Source of the DNA: Leishmania mexicana MHOM/GT/2001/U1103
Lineage: Eukaryota; Euglenozoa; Kinetoplastea; Trypanosomatida; Trypanosomatidae
Reading direction: 5' to 3'
Assembly (NCBI RefSeq): GCF_000234665.1
Contig: NC_018317.1
Location: forward strand, 1-64,000
Length of the DNA: 64,000 bases
Below the pieces are notes generated by a model. The model was not told the origin of the DNA, ran no database searches, and was given only the letters and a program-made list of their open reading frames with translations. Numbering within the stretch: position 1 is the stretch's first letter; every line of letters begins with the position of its first letter. Both the position numbers and the translations under genes were made by a program. Below are positions 19,001 through 29,245 of the stretch, in pieces.

Positions 19001-20355
19001 TCGGTGGCAACGTAGGCGATGGTGATGAACTTGTCGTAATGGCGCAGCTCCGCCTTTTCGGCTGCGACACGTTTGGGGAGAGTAAAGTAGCAGGCCCAGT
19101 CGAGCACGTTCTGTGGGGTCGCGATGCCCTCATCCGAGGAGCTGTTCAGCAGACTTAAGTGGTCAAACGTCTGGCTCTGGGAGAGCTTCTTGCGCTGATA
19201 ACTGCGGAGTGTGTTGCCGGCTGCTGTGTAGATGCCGAAGAGCAGATCCGCGTCCAGGAAGCTTGCAGTCTCCTTCATCGCCCCCCAGTACCGCATCAGG
19301 TCAGAGTGGTAGCAGCCGCGCAGGCGGTCGCTCACCTCTGACGCGTACACGACGACGCAATCGTGGCCGGCCCTCACGACGGCGGTGCGGCAGCGGAAGA
19401 GTGCAGCGCGGTCGGTGCGGTTCGTGGGTACCAAGATCATCTGCCTGGAACGCGTATCGAGCAGGCAGGCAAGCACGTCAGAGAGCATGCCTTTGGCGGA
19501 GAAGCGGCGGCGACTCACCGGATCCCAGAGCGACACGTTAAGCCCACGAGTGCCGGCGCGCACGAGATGAATGAGGTAGACGGAGAAGCGAGGCAGCACG
19601 TACGTGCTCACAGTCCGCAACGGGTCTGCCGACACCGCCTGGCACGCTGCAGTGCGGATGAACGCCCAATGCGCCTGGAACCATGTGCGTGTCATAGGAG
19701 CTGGAGACACACCAGATACGGCGTCCCGTGTGATATCACGCGGCGACGGAGGACTGTGGCACAGCACGGAGCTGAGCTCGAGGGTGTCAACGTGAGTGGC
19801 TACTTGCAGCCCACTGAACTTCAGCAAGGCCGTGAGCTTTTGGAGAGGCTCCTTCAGCCTTTTCCGCTCCTGTTCCGTCTCTACAACGGGTATGAGGGCA
19901 AGCTGCGGTGATTCGCCGCTAATGTGGGTCATGAGCTCATCCGCTACACTCCACACTTCTGAAGCCTCCATCCTCGTGTCCACGCTACACGCAATGTTGT
20001 CCGCCGAGATGGAAAAGATCTGGAAGGTGGCTGTCTGGAAGTGATACCCCGCCAGGAAAGTCGCCACGCTGCTTTCCCCGCAGTTCTTCGGCGAGTTACG
20101 CTGAGCAACGGTGCTTTGATTCTCGGCTACCAGCCTCTGGATGTTGGTGTAGTATTCCTGCGTACTGCGCACGACACCGGCGTCCACCGAAATGGGGACG
20201 CGAAAGAACTCGGCGTACTCTGCAGCGGCATCCACTGACGGAGCCTTCCCTCTTGCCAGCGCTGCCTGGGCCTTTGTCAGGGACTGCACAGTGCAGCTTG
20301 AGCGCAGTGGTTGCACCAGCGCGCGGGGCGCGGAGCTGCCCAAGCGACGAAACAT
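16066..20355 (-). CDS. POLIB: Mitochondrial DNA polymerase I-like protein, POLIB type, with embedded 3'-5' exonuclease
   Basis: 1429 residues from the ATG at 20355 (MFRRLGSSAPRALVQPLRSS), a basic, hydroxylated presequence suited to mitochondrial import. The upstream in-frame extension was rejected. Family A polymerase motifs sit at the C-terminus: motif A CVEVDYSQLEIV (about 1115), motif B RKTAKQFSFQRLYGAG (about 1180) and motif C NFVHDSVWMD (about 1308). A complete DEDDh exonuclease is inserted upstream: FFDIETTGL (about 765), VGHNVFSVDEPML and LHRADTDTKALW. The start of the polymerase thumb (MDSLLAMASIEKAGIHI) lies before the exonuclease and its continuation lies after it, so the exonuclease interrupts the polymerase domain. 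This arrangement is described for trypanosome POLIB, one of the four kinetoplast DNA polymerase I paralogues (POLIA-D), which is needed for kinetoplast DNA replication. All catalytic acids are present. Confidence 0.93.
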   Translation of the reverse strand: MFRRLGSSAPRALVQPLRSSCTVQSLTKAQAALARGKAPSVDAAAEYAEFFRVPISVDAGVVRSTQEYYTNIQRLVAENQSTVAQRNSPKNCGESSVATFLAGYHFQTATFQIFSISADNIACSVDTRMEASEVWSVADELMTHISGESPQLALIPVVETEQERKRLKEPLQKLTALLKFSGLQVATHVDTLELSSVLCHSPPSPRDITRDAVSGVSPAPMTRTWFQAHWAFIRTAACQAVSADPLRTVSTYVLPRFSVYLIHLVRAGTRGLNVSLWDPVSRRRFSAKGMLSDVLACLLDTRSRQMILVPTNRTDRAALFRCRTAVVRAGHDCVVVYASEVSDRLRGCYHSDLMRYWGAMKETASFLDADLLFGIYTAAGNTLRSYQRKKLSQSQTFDHLSLLNSSSDEGIATPQNVLDWACYFTLPKRVAAEKAELRHYDKFITIAYVATDHTVHAQPMNPVADINYVLSACITDHANRTVEPWAIYRERGQFCLPSLDGYDVLVTHDAKSLVLLLSGDAELQKFIKRGGRVWCVTLAEYLLEAQRCTSGSNRLHDLALRHGVQLPPSSRVGTPNNRFPFAFQRKFLLHAAPAVVKVFVEQLKRALEQCQVVSLAHRMDSLLAMASIEKAGIHINAEEAARQTASLKSAASVLDAAMQAYVPSEVPVDMRNYFDWASLQQQHAYFFGGTISLGHQAHARDTPLWTSNVVHLCHRYGAFLHMVGELHLQRYAAQCALPTSGGLPNRIHQHIEAQGSQKLKTYRIVFFDIETTGLNPSTDAIVEVAMFDPIENTTFHTLVNPQRSITPRTVGIHHITNAMVRDAPTVDVVAKSIGQYLRLDKASYNPHEILVLVGHNVFSVDEPMLRRALECHAPECQLDGILFCDSLALLNAHRSDLRWRMRIRRANQPLMDALASSLSLSRLITALNVRPEGDLHRADTDTKALWYVLVNILGVADKDAVVQRDKILIEAANCFLRSPSIGCFVPAERQNRLVKVRLPGVAADYVSNAKLIASLQSKVFSEAVLASLHAHGVKPAGLLLQRQLLDRHTSTFLQPSTGGRLAILHRDGRVHQHIDMTATTTSRTVSAYPSCQNIPKDDKSSVRRLFVSRFGSKGRCVEVDYSQLEIVVLAILCNDANLTKDLNSGVDFHVKRAAFFSGLPYDEIYQGYKRNVPKYVKLRKTAKQFSFQRLYGAGVPLLHKTTGIPVKDLEASIQRENEEYPGIAQFHRIIRSVALRPNNPGLPTSFIAEMPTGLRMSLRTRDVVLNLPPIKNYPIQGYGAELAQMMLGRLYRHFVRKDFYKDRAFLINFVHDSVWMDCHVDVLRECVTDTCRILGSVHEYVPKVFPGVKISVPLQVSASCGVDMCSMESIKDNDYTFVSKQRKTRSAEVQDFLDLTTAKSDFSAVMEESVASEEEESGETAASEVEATE

Positions 20356-21985
20356 GGCTGCGTGACACAGATGACAGTTGCCTTCCACGCGCTTTTCCCT
20401 GGTCAGGTGACACCTTCGCCACCTCCCCCCCACTTCTGCCGTAGACCGTAGGTGCACAAGGACTGAGGCGGATCTCTAAACTTCTTTCTTGTGCGCGTAT
20501 GCAAGTAGGCACGTGCCGCACCGACGCGCAGACACACAGCGACACCAACAACCACACACAATCCTCCTGCACGGTCCTCGAACAGATACGGCGGCGAGAG
20601 CTAAAGGAAACAGCAGCAGCTGCACACAAGTGCAGCTGAATGGACCCAACAACGTACAAAACGAGAGGCGGCAGAGGCAAGCCTGTTGTTTTCAGGAGGA
20701 CGCCGGTGCTCTGAGCGCAGACGTGCAGAGACAGATGCACGCCCGCCCTTTATTACCTCCTCTCTCCTCTCCTGCCTCACTCTATCTATTATCTCTCTTT
20801 CTCTATGCTGCAAAGACGTGTACGTGTGTCTACGTGTAGCGGGGGAGGGGGGGCACATACATGTATGCATGTATGTGTGTCAGCCTCTACTCTACCTCAA
20901 TTTCTCCCACCCCCCTCTCTGCCTGTCTCCAAGCTATGGCGACTGCTGTCGAACGACGACCTCGCGCGTGCGTGTGCGTTAACGGGAGCGAAGGAGAGAG
21001 CAACACGCTGAGAGAGCGCGAGGTGGGGTAAGATGAAGCGAAGGGAGTAGTAAAGCAGAATTATAGCACACGCGCGCCTACGCCAAGTCGGGGAAGGCGA
21101 AGGGTGGGCCAATGAAGCAGGTAGACAAAGGTTATGTGTGTATGGGTGGATCTAGTGAAGCGGCCTCGTCGTCAAACACAGCTCCGTATCCCCCCGCTCA
21201 GCAGCGTGCAAGCGTAAAGACAAGTAGCTGCACTAACCGCCCCCACGCGCCCGTCGTCGGTGCCGTGTCAAGGCCACCGTATCAATGCACTGTTTTGCGT
21301 AGAAGCCACGGCCGAGGAGCGTAAGAAAAAGAGAGACAGGGTGAGAGCGAGAGAGACATCGACGCTCATTGCGTGCAGAGCGAGTGCAAGAAAAATGTAC
21401 GAGGCGAGGAAGGGAAGAGGGGGGACGGTATTGGTGTGCGCGCGTCGGCGAGACATGGAGAGACGGAGAGAGAAGGACCAGTGCTCTTCAATCACAGAAG
21501 GAAGCAGGATCAGTGATGCTCCAACACTGAGACACAGATACAGACACGGTGGGCGTCTGGCTGCGTCGCCCTTGTAGCGTCTCCCCTGTGACGCGCAGGA
21601 AGTGTAGGTGTGTGTGGGTGTGGGTGTCCGGAGGGGTCGGGCCAGCTTGGCCACTTCGTTGCTTCTATCTGCTCGTGTCCTTGTGCGTATTGCTGCGTGC
21701 ATAGACGGTGTTCACTGTCGTTAATCGCGCTCTCTCCCTATTGTGGTCGTCGCTGTTGGCGCTACCGAACCCGTCTGCCGTCTCGCCCCACCCCACGTGT
21801 TGAAAAGTGCGGCGATGAGGTGCGGAGGAAGTCAAAGCCCGTGGAGGAAATGAAAAGAAACACATGGCCATCACGGCACGACACAGTCAACGCAACGAAA
21901 TAGCGTCAAAGAAAGGGGGAGAAAAAAGTGAAGACACACACACGAAGGGAAGGAAAAGAGTGCGCTTCCCGCACGTGGGCACGGG

Positions 21986-22004
21986 CACACACACACACAC
22001 ACAC
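21986..22004. repeat. (CA)n microsatellite
   Basis: About nine CA dinucleotides in spacer sequence. Similar runs occur at 45446-45464, 53859-53879 and 59816-59830. They are typical of trypanosomatid spacers and carry no coding signal. Confidence 0.9.
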
Positions 22005-22032
22005 AAGCATGCGCACGTACTAAGTGCCCTCG

Positions 22033-22297
22033 TGATCTCACCCTCGTGAGATCAGGAAGAGAGTTGAGGGGACAGAGAAGACAGTTGTTGAGCTGAAGGG
22101 CTCCGTCCCATTCTTCGAGTCTGCGATGGGGGATGTCACAAACGTGTTGGACGTCGCCAGGTAAGGGGTAGGGGGGAGCGGGCCTCTGTGCTCTGCTCTC
22201 ATGTAACTGCTGCCTGTCCTTGTGACGACTTCAACGAAAGTGCAGGGCACTGCCCTTCCTTATTCATCATGTCTCTCACCCGGTGGCGGACATGATG
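22033..22297. other. Non-repetitive block with two short hairpins
   Basis: Two perfect 9-bp inverted repeats lie 210 bases apart: TGATCTCAC / GTGAGATCA with a 4-base loop at 22033-22054, and CATCATGTC / GACATGATG with a 15-base loop at 22265-22297. The sequence between them is less simple than the flanking CA/GA tracts. It could be a structured 3' UTR element, a decayed retroposon or a non-coding RNA; none of these can be chosen from the sequence. Confidence 0.4.
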
Positions 22298-23894
22298 AGG
22301 GTTGGTCGAGATGGAACTGACTTGAAATGACAGACAAGGTAGCAAAACCAGTTGACATCCGTCCCCAACATAAGAGGGGGGAAGAACTACCACGCACACC
22401 CACATGCACATACGCCGCAGCCGGAAACCACACGATAGAAATAGATAAGGCCCCTCTACAAGAGGTCCAGACACGTTTTGCAGTGAAAAGGAAAGAGAGG
22501 CAATCAAACAAATGTACGACAGACGTCGCAACGGAAGTTGGGGGGGGGAACCTGGCAAGAAGAGAAGTCGATAGATGCGCGTGGCCGGCGAAATAGGAAA
22601 CGGATGAATCAGCACGCTGGCCACGACCACCCCGCCAACACGAACGTCTTTTGTTTGCTTCAGTGCAGTCGGGGAAAGGCGGATCTCCCACTCACTGGCG
22701 GTGAGAAGGAAGAAGAGGAGGGTGGAGAGGAGAAGCAAGACTCGTCATCATTTACCCTCCGCGAGTACGCCTATACCGTAGTGCATATAGAGAGAGATGC
22801 ATGTGGATATGTTAGATACACATACCTATCCAAAGGGAGGAGAAATGGAGAATGGAAGCGTAAGATATACGAAGCGCAAAGAAAACTCACACGCGTACCA
22901 CGCACACCCCAATGTACGCACACGTGTGCGCACTGCACCACTGGGGGAGGTAGATGGCACGGGACGGTATACAAATGTGCACGGGTGGAAAAAAAAGAGA
23001 ACACCAAAGCACCGGTGGTACAGAGGGAGGAGGAGAGAGAAGGGCAGCCAGACACCAGACGCGCACACAAGCGCTGTGAGGCCCGTTAGCGCCCACACAC
23101 ACACACACCTTCTCTTCCCTCTCTTTCACCCAGCAGTGCAGCGGTGTCGCTCGCCAGTTGTCTACACAACAGAAGAAGCACCAAGAGGTGATAGAAAACG
23201 AAATACTCCGCGGAATCAAAAGAAAAGGGAAAACGGAAACGACGCACACAAGGCGTCTGTCAGGCGGGCACGCTTATTGCACTAGTTGGATGAAGGGGAG
23301 AGCAAGAGAGAGAGACGGTCATCGTGGAGAGCGTGGCCGAAGGCAAGCAGGGGAGGAAGTGTGCGCGACAGTCGAAGTGGAGGGAGCAGACATTGTACAA
23401 CACTTCTTCACACCTCACATGCACGTATAGGTAGGTGTGGAGAATTGCGTCCCCCTCACCCACGGACATTTCCCCCGGCGGGGGTCGTCCTCTCGGCTCC
23501 TCGGAAGGCAATGTGTGCATGAGTTACCGTTCGGTATAGTATGTGCGATTATTTTCTTTCGTGTTAGCGGCAGCTGCAGACTCATGAAGCGGGCATACAT
23601 CCACATAAAGACACCGCTGCGCTCGATAAGATGCCGCAAGCTGGAAAGCAACACCTTCAAAAAAGAGAAACAGGGAGGGTTGGACTTCTTTCAGACACAC
23701 AGGCACACGACGATGGCCACGTGCACATGTGTCCGTGCACCGGCAGGAGGTTGGTAAGGGTGTTTGGAGCCCTGTCAGGCCTCGGGAGCTTTCTTGCCGT
23801 CCACCTAGCACTCGATCCAAGCGCGTGCTGCTCATCTATTGGGAATCGCTTGCCCTGTGGACTGCGGTAGAGATGACAGAGCGTAGCACCCCGG

Positions 23895-25406
23895 TCAGTC
23901 CTCCTGGCGCAGGTAGCGGCGCTCCAGGTACTCGCGAAAGTGCTTGGGGTTCAGTGTTTCGCCGGTCGCCTTGACAATCAGGTCCTCTGTGTTGTAGAGA
24001 CATCCCTGACTCCAGATCTTCTCCCTCTGCTTCTGAAAGATCGGCTCCATCTGACCAGTGCGGATGCACTTGTCCACTGTGTCCTCACCAAGCTCCTTCT
24101 TGATCGTCGCCATCAGCTGCACCGCGAACATGGAGCCAAGCGAGTACGTCGGGAAGTAGCCAAACGCGCCCATCGGCCAATGAATGTCCTGCAGGCAGCC
24201 AATCTCGTCACGGCCCTCCGTCTCCAGGCCCAGGTATGCCTTCATCTTCTCGTTCCACACGCGAGGGATGTCCTCCGCCTCCATCGTGCCCTCGATTAGT
24301 GCACGCTCTATCTCGTAGCGCAGCAAGATGTGCAGCGGGTAGCACACCTCGTCCGCCCGGATCCGGATGAAGCCAGGCTTCACCGTCTGGTTCATCAGCC
24401 GCACGTTCTCCAGAGAGAGCGTGGGCTGATCACCGAGGTATTCCTTCAGCAATGGAACCAGGAACTCCAAGAAGGCGCTGGAGTGGCCAATCACAACCTC
24501 GGCAAAGCGCGACTGGCTCTCGTGGATCGTCATCGAGCGTGCCTCGCACACCGGCTGGCCGCGCATCTCCATCGGGCCGCAGTTCGTCTCGTACTTGGAG
24601 TGGCCCGTCTCGTGGATCGTCGCGAAGAGCCCCTTGGTGAAGTCCTGCAGGTCGTAGGCGGTAGTGATGCGCGAGTCTTCCTTTACCATGCCCATAAACG
24701 GGTGCTCGGAGACGTCCAGCCGACCTGACTCGAAGTCGAAGCCCCACACCTTCATGAGATGGCGGCTAAGAGCCTCCTGCTTATCCTTGGGAAAGGGCGC
24801 CTCAGGCGCAACCGCCTCCCGCCCCGCGTCCTTCTGTGCAGCCAGGATCTTCTGCAGCAGCTCTGGCAGCCACGACTTCACGTCGAGCAAATTTTTTTCC
24901 AGTGTCTCCAGCGTCATCCCGCTCTCGTACTGGTTGAAGAGGGCCTCGTACAGAGGCTTGCCCGTCGCAGTGGAGCGATACTGCGCCTCCCTGCGCGCAA
25001 GCGCAATCATCTCCTTCAGCGCCGGCAGGAAAGTCACAAAGTCGTTGTTGCTGCGGCATTTAGCCCAGATAAGCGGAGTCGTTGACGAAAGCTTTGCCTT
25101 GAGCACACTGAACTCGGTCGGCAGCGCTGCTTGAGAGGTGTACATGCGACGGAGCTCGCGCAAGTTCGCCTGCTGGACGGTAGTGAGCTCGGCCTTGGCC
25201 GTCTCAGCTTCGTCCAGCAGCGTCTTCGTGCTCGGGCTGGTGATCATCTCAGCGATGAGTCCGTAGAGCTCACCCAAGGCGGCGCCGCGAGCAGCAGCGC
25301 CCTTTGAGGGCATCATGGTCTTGGCATCCCAAGCGCCGAGAGACAGAAGGTGTTCCAATCTGTACACCTTCTGACAAAGCTTCTCCAGTTGTGAGTAGGC
25401 CTGCAT
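23895..25406 (-). CDS. Family M32 metallocarboxypeptidase (Taq carboxypeptidase family)
   Basis: 503 residues, the usual length of the family. It is a zinc exopeptidase that removes C-terminal residues from peptides and is probably cytosolic, as no signal peptide is seen. The zinc motif HETGH is in TIHETGHSKYE (about residue 265), and the third ligand Glu is in MTIHESQSRFAE (about 294). The family-typical GQPVCEARS lies just before, and RADEVCYPLHILLRYEIE and DIHWPMGAFGYFPTYSLG follow. All active-site elements look intact. M32 enzymes occur in bacteria, archaea and trypanosomatids but are absent from animals, and Leishmania members have been studied biochemically. Confidence 0.96.
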   Translation of the reverse strand: MQAYSQLEKLCQKVYRLEHLLSLGAWDAKTMMPSKGAAARGAALGELYGLIAEMITSPSTKTLLDEAETAKAELTTVQQANLRELRRMYTSQAALPTEFSVLKAKLSSTTPLIWAKCRSNNDFVTFLPALKEMIALARREAQYRSTATGKPLYEALFNQYESGMTLETLEKNLLDVKSWLPELLQKILAAQKDAGREAVAPEAPFPKDKQEALSRHLMKVWGFDFESGRLDVSEHPFMGMVKEDSRITTAYDLQDFTKGLFATIHETGHSKYETNCGPMEMRGQPVCEARSMTIHESQSRFAEVVIGHSSAFLEFLVPLLKEYLGDQPTLSLENVRLMNQTVKPGFIRIRADEVCYPLHILLRYEIERALIEGTMEAEDIPRVWNEKMKAYLGLETEGRDEIGCLQDIHWPMGAFGYFPTYSLGSMFAVQLMATIKKELGEDTVDKCIRTGQMEPIFQKQREKIWSQGCLYNTEDLIVKATGETLNPKHFREYLERRYLRQED

Positions 25407-28400
25407 TGCTTCTTGTCTTGACTTTTTATCGGGAAGAAGCAGGGAGATACGCGAAGGGTGTCAATGCCTTGGTGTGATGGTGGAGTATTTAGGTGGAAAG
25501 AGTATCGGAAAAGCTCAGAAGATTCTTGGAAGGCACTGATAGACAGTTGATCTGTGGTACACACAGCCACGCATCACGAGAGGGAGCAGAGTGGGAAGAA
25601 AAAGGGGAGTGGCGGCAAGGGTGCAACGCCGGAAAAGTTGGCGTGCGAAGAAAAGAAAGAGCGTCGTACAGCGAAGAACGCATCCAAGCACGCGAAAAGC
25701 AGAGCGAACGGATGATGGGGAAAAAGCGCGCACACTCGTGCGTCGACGATGAAGGAGAGGGGGTGGAGATAGGTGCAGGCGATGTAGCAGTGGAGAGCGG
25801 AGATGGCGCAAAAGCTATTGGCGGTGTCTGCAGTCGCTCAGCAACAACGTTAGCATCAGTGCACTCACGTGAGTGCTCATCTAGCTAGTCTAGAAGGAAA
25901 AGAGAGAAAAAGTGCACGTGCAGAGGCAACGTTGGCGTTGCAAGTGACCATTTATACCGTAACCCTCACATCCTGCCGACGATGTAGCAGCGGCGACCAT
26001 CCCCTCGAGCACAAGAAGACCCCATCTCCCTCGTTTGCCGTTCCGCACTCACAAGCACGCGTGTGCGAGAGAGAGGGAGAGGGGCGCACAGAGATAGATG
26101 AAAACATGTGCGGCATACGGAAGGAGACTTTGCCCTGCCTTCTTTTCGTGAGCAGGAATTTCGTGCGAGTGATAGAGGCGTGAAGTCCAAGCACAAACGC
26201 TGTGGTAGATTTTCAGAAGAAGCGAAGATCAACGAGTCGGGCAGACAGAGAGCGAGCGCGCGAGAGCGAGCACAAAACGCGACCCCTTCCCCCACCTCCG
26301 CCTTCCAGCGAGCATCCACCGAAATCACCGAAGGAAAGAAACAAAGGGAAGGCGCGCAGCGAAGAGCGCATTAGGAGCTACACAGTGCGCCGGAAAAAAG
26401 GTGTTTGCCTGTGCACGTACGTTTCATGCAGTAAGCAAAGGTGCGAGGACTGCACCAGCTGTGGTCGTAGAGACACCCATGAGCACGCACATGCTGCTGC
26501 AGCTCACAAGAAGCAATAACAAGCGAACGAACTCGCAGGTGAGACGCGCACACCCCCCCGCACTTCAGTTTGTGGCACCATCAAAACGACCCCAAAGCGT
26601 CGGCACGTACACCAAACCGCGCCTCATTTTTGTTTTCAGCGTGCCCGTTCTCTGCGGTACAACGTGAGTTAAACTCCACTCGAGGCCGGGCCTGTCCGCA
26701 GGACCCACATCGCGTGGTGCAAAGCAGCCGTACACACGTGTGCACCACAGCAATGCGCCGACACACTCATCGGAGCATGGCCTCTGACTCGAGCTCCGCC
26801 GCTACCCGGGGCATCCCCTTCGGGGTGGCGCAGGCTCGCCAACCAGTGGGCGGTGAGAGCCGGGGGTGGGTGGGTGGGATTCGTTCGAGTTACACGGACA
26901 CTTTGCCAATCATATGGATAGCACAAGCGTGCTCACTGTCGCAGGTCGCTCCCACGCATCACCATCCACGACCGCGCCGCCGCCATGAGTCCCTCTGACT
27001 TCCCCACATCCTAGGCACTTGGCACCGTCACCGCCAGGAGGTCCCTTGGCATTGGCAAGGACCAGGGGCTGCGTGGCCTCCTCCCCGAGAGAGCGGGGGG
27101 AAGGGGGGGTGCACCGGGCCCCTGTTGACACCACGCACGGAGAGGTGTTTCCCTCCCCACACCCCACGGCATCATCAGGTGACAGAGGACAGAAACCTAA
27201 GGGCAGTCACCCACACACAGGAGCACAGACATCGACAACGAGAGGAGGCACAGCGGCGAAGAAAAGAGAAGAGGAGCGGCTGAATGCGCACTCAAAAAGA
27301 GGGAAGATGTGTGAGAGGGGGAGGGGGAGCGATCCAGGCGCATGCGCGTAAGCGCGCGCACTAGAGGTGGCGAAGCAGAAGGGAGACAAGACGAGAAGAA
27401 GGGAAAACGGTGGGCATGCGTGCGTACACCAAAATCAAGAAACAGGCGACTAAGAGTCGCGTGCGAACATGTTGATGCATGAACGAGGCATAAAGGGGAA
27501 GACGCGATATGTGAGGTAACCCACGGAGACAAGCCATGAGCAGAGCACAAGTCAATATGGAGAGAGTGAGAAGCGGAGGAGGTAATACGTGAAGAGAGAG
27601 ACGCCTCCAAGCTGAGTCTCTCCACACACAAGAAGGTGAACAGTCATGACGACGTCAAAAAGCACTGCCGCCGCGAAGCACCGCAATCGACGCCCTCCAG
27701 CGACGGTGCAACCGACACACAGAGAGGAAGAGAGAACGTTGAAACACAGAAGCGGTGATGCACAAAGGAAAACAACAAGAACCTAGAATGGTGTAAGGGA
27801 GACGGCATGAAGGAGAGGGGGGCGCGAGAAACCTGAGACAAGCTCCAAGCATCTGGAGAAGAGGAGGAAAAAAGAGAAGAGAGAAGGCGAGCAACAAAAG
27901 CACGCAATCGAACAAAGGCAGACGATTCACGACAAGAAAGCGCTGACATGCCCAGAAAGAGACCGGCAGAGGCGTTGATGCCAAGACACGCAGAAACACG
28001 GACATGCCTTCGTGACGGCACTCGCCGATACTGAGCGAGAAGAAGAGGAGGTGGGCACCAGAAAAGGCACCGGAAAAAGTTTGAAGGACCAGCAGTACAA
28101 TGACAACTCCACCCACCACGCACATCACCGGTAGTGGGTGGGTATGGGTGGGTATCTCTACGCACGCATGCGCCCATACACGCTGCGCGACTCTCCGCGT
28201 ATAATGCGGTGAAGAGCAAAAATGCAAATATGTGTATGCGCGAGTGAGGAGAGCAGCGTGAGAAGACGCAACAACCCCCATAAGCTCTTGTGCGGACGTG
28301 CGTGCACGTCCTTTTCTAGTTGTTATGCATCCACCCTCCCTCGTGTGGTCCCTCCCCTCCACCACCACCACCTCGGGCATCACCCATGCATGCAGGGACG

Positions 28401-29245
28401 GACAAACAACTAGCTCCGTGCTTCACATTTATACCTGTGAGAAGTCCTCTATCGTCTCCGTTATGCGTACCTGCACGTGTGTGCGTACGCCTGCCTTTCG
28501 CTGATGAAACGTGCTACATCACGCAGACATAGCTGCAAACACGTGCATGTATGCGTGCGTATTGCGACGAGATGCCCCACTCCTGCCTGTAGCCCGTTAC
28601 CTCTCTGTTTTGCCGAGATAGGCAAGCGAACCACGTGCGCACACGCACTCACTGCACAGAGGTAGATGATTTGTGTTAGTGGGAGCGAGTGCGTTCCTGG
28701 GTGGAGGAGGCGGGGAGGATGGGGGGTGGCCGCAACGGAGGTCCTCTATGTGGACTTGAGAGAGAAATCAGAGGTACCAGGCAGAAAAGAAGAAGAGAAA
28801 GAAGGCCGGCTGCGGCATCTCTCTCAATCTCGACGGAACAACAGAGGTCAAAAAGGATAGCGATGTAGATGGCGCACAGCAGCACAGCAGGAGAGTGGGC
28901 AGCGATAAAGCAGCAGTGCGAGAACGGGGGAGGGGAGGGGAGAGCCCCACGACTCCTCTACTCCGCCCCCTCCTTTCATCCACCCACTCCACCCCGCCCC
29001 CGTCCCTCACGGCTGGCCTTGCGCAGTAAAGCGAGTCTGCACGAAGAGAACCACAAGCAACAAGAGAGGAAATTGAAAAGAGGGTCCCACGACGTCGCCA
29101 GGAGAGAAACACGCACAAGCACACATGCAGCGGACGCTCAGGTGGCCTCGGTGGTTCGTGCAAGCTCACTTTCGTCCGCGTCACAGTTTCTCACCCTGTC
29201 CCCCGCGTTGACGTCCGCCGCGATGCGCGCATCATACGCCGCGCA
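25407..29245. other. Long intergenic region with a retroposon copy
   Basis: About 3.8 kb with no convincing gene. It holds the SIDER2-like element at 26653-27182. The rest is low-complexity with a purine-rich plus strand. Minus-strand frames of 191 and 242 residues at 27644-28383 overlap each other in different frames and are Leu/Phe/Ser-rich from pyrimidine tracts, so they are not called. Right of 25406 the minus strand carries the M32 5' UTR; left of 29246 lies the 3' UTR of the gene at 29246-30487. Confidence 0.6.
26653..27182 (-). mobile_element. SIDER2-like degenerate retroposon, copy 1
   Basis: About 530 bp, nearly identical to 60832-61370, with unrelated flanks on both sides. On the minus strand the element begins near CACCTGATGATGCCGTGGGG and ends just before an A-rich stretch (the complement of TTTTTGTTTTC at 26627-26637), as expected for a retroposon 3' tail. 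Size, A-rich end, lack of coding capacity and sense orientation in a 3' flanking region fit the Leishmania SIDER2 elements, extinct ingi/L1Tc-related retroposons that influence mRNA stability. The family name rests on these properties and not on a database match. Confidence 0.7.

Larger units (their letters stand above)
20356..23894. other. Long intergenic region (POLIB / M32 peptidase)
   Basis: About 3.5 kb without a convincing gene. It should include the long 3' UTR of the carboxypeptidase on the right and the POLIB 5' UTR on the left. Most is low-complexity: CA runs at 21986-22004 and about 23095-23109, and GA-rich plus strand. One non-repetitive block at about 22030-22300 contains two perfect 9-bp hairpins (reported separately). 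Frames of up to about 180 residues are not supported by any domain. Confidence 0.6.

Noticed and set aside
22199..22738. 179-residue hydrophobic minus-strand frame starting like a signal peptide
   Set aside because: The apparent signal peptide comes from a C/T-rich tract. The remainder has no domain and alternative frames of similar length overlap it. The only notable structure there is the pair of hairpins, reported separately.
26653..27182. Open frames inside the retroposon copies on both strands
   Set aside because: They are the same in both copies because the DNA is repeated. SIDER-type elements are non-coding and no reverse-transcriptase motif is present.
27644..28383. Minus-strand frames of 191 and 242 residues in a spacer
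   Set aside because: They overlap each other in different frames, are dominated by Leu/Phe/Ser/Pro from pyrimidine tracts and show no domain. Pyrimidine-rich strands rarely contain stop codons.
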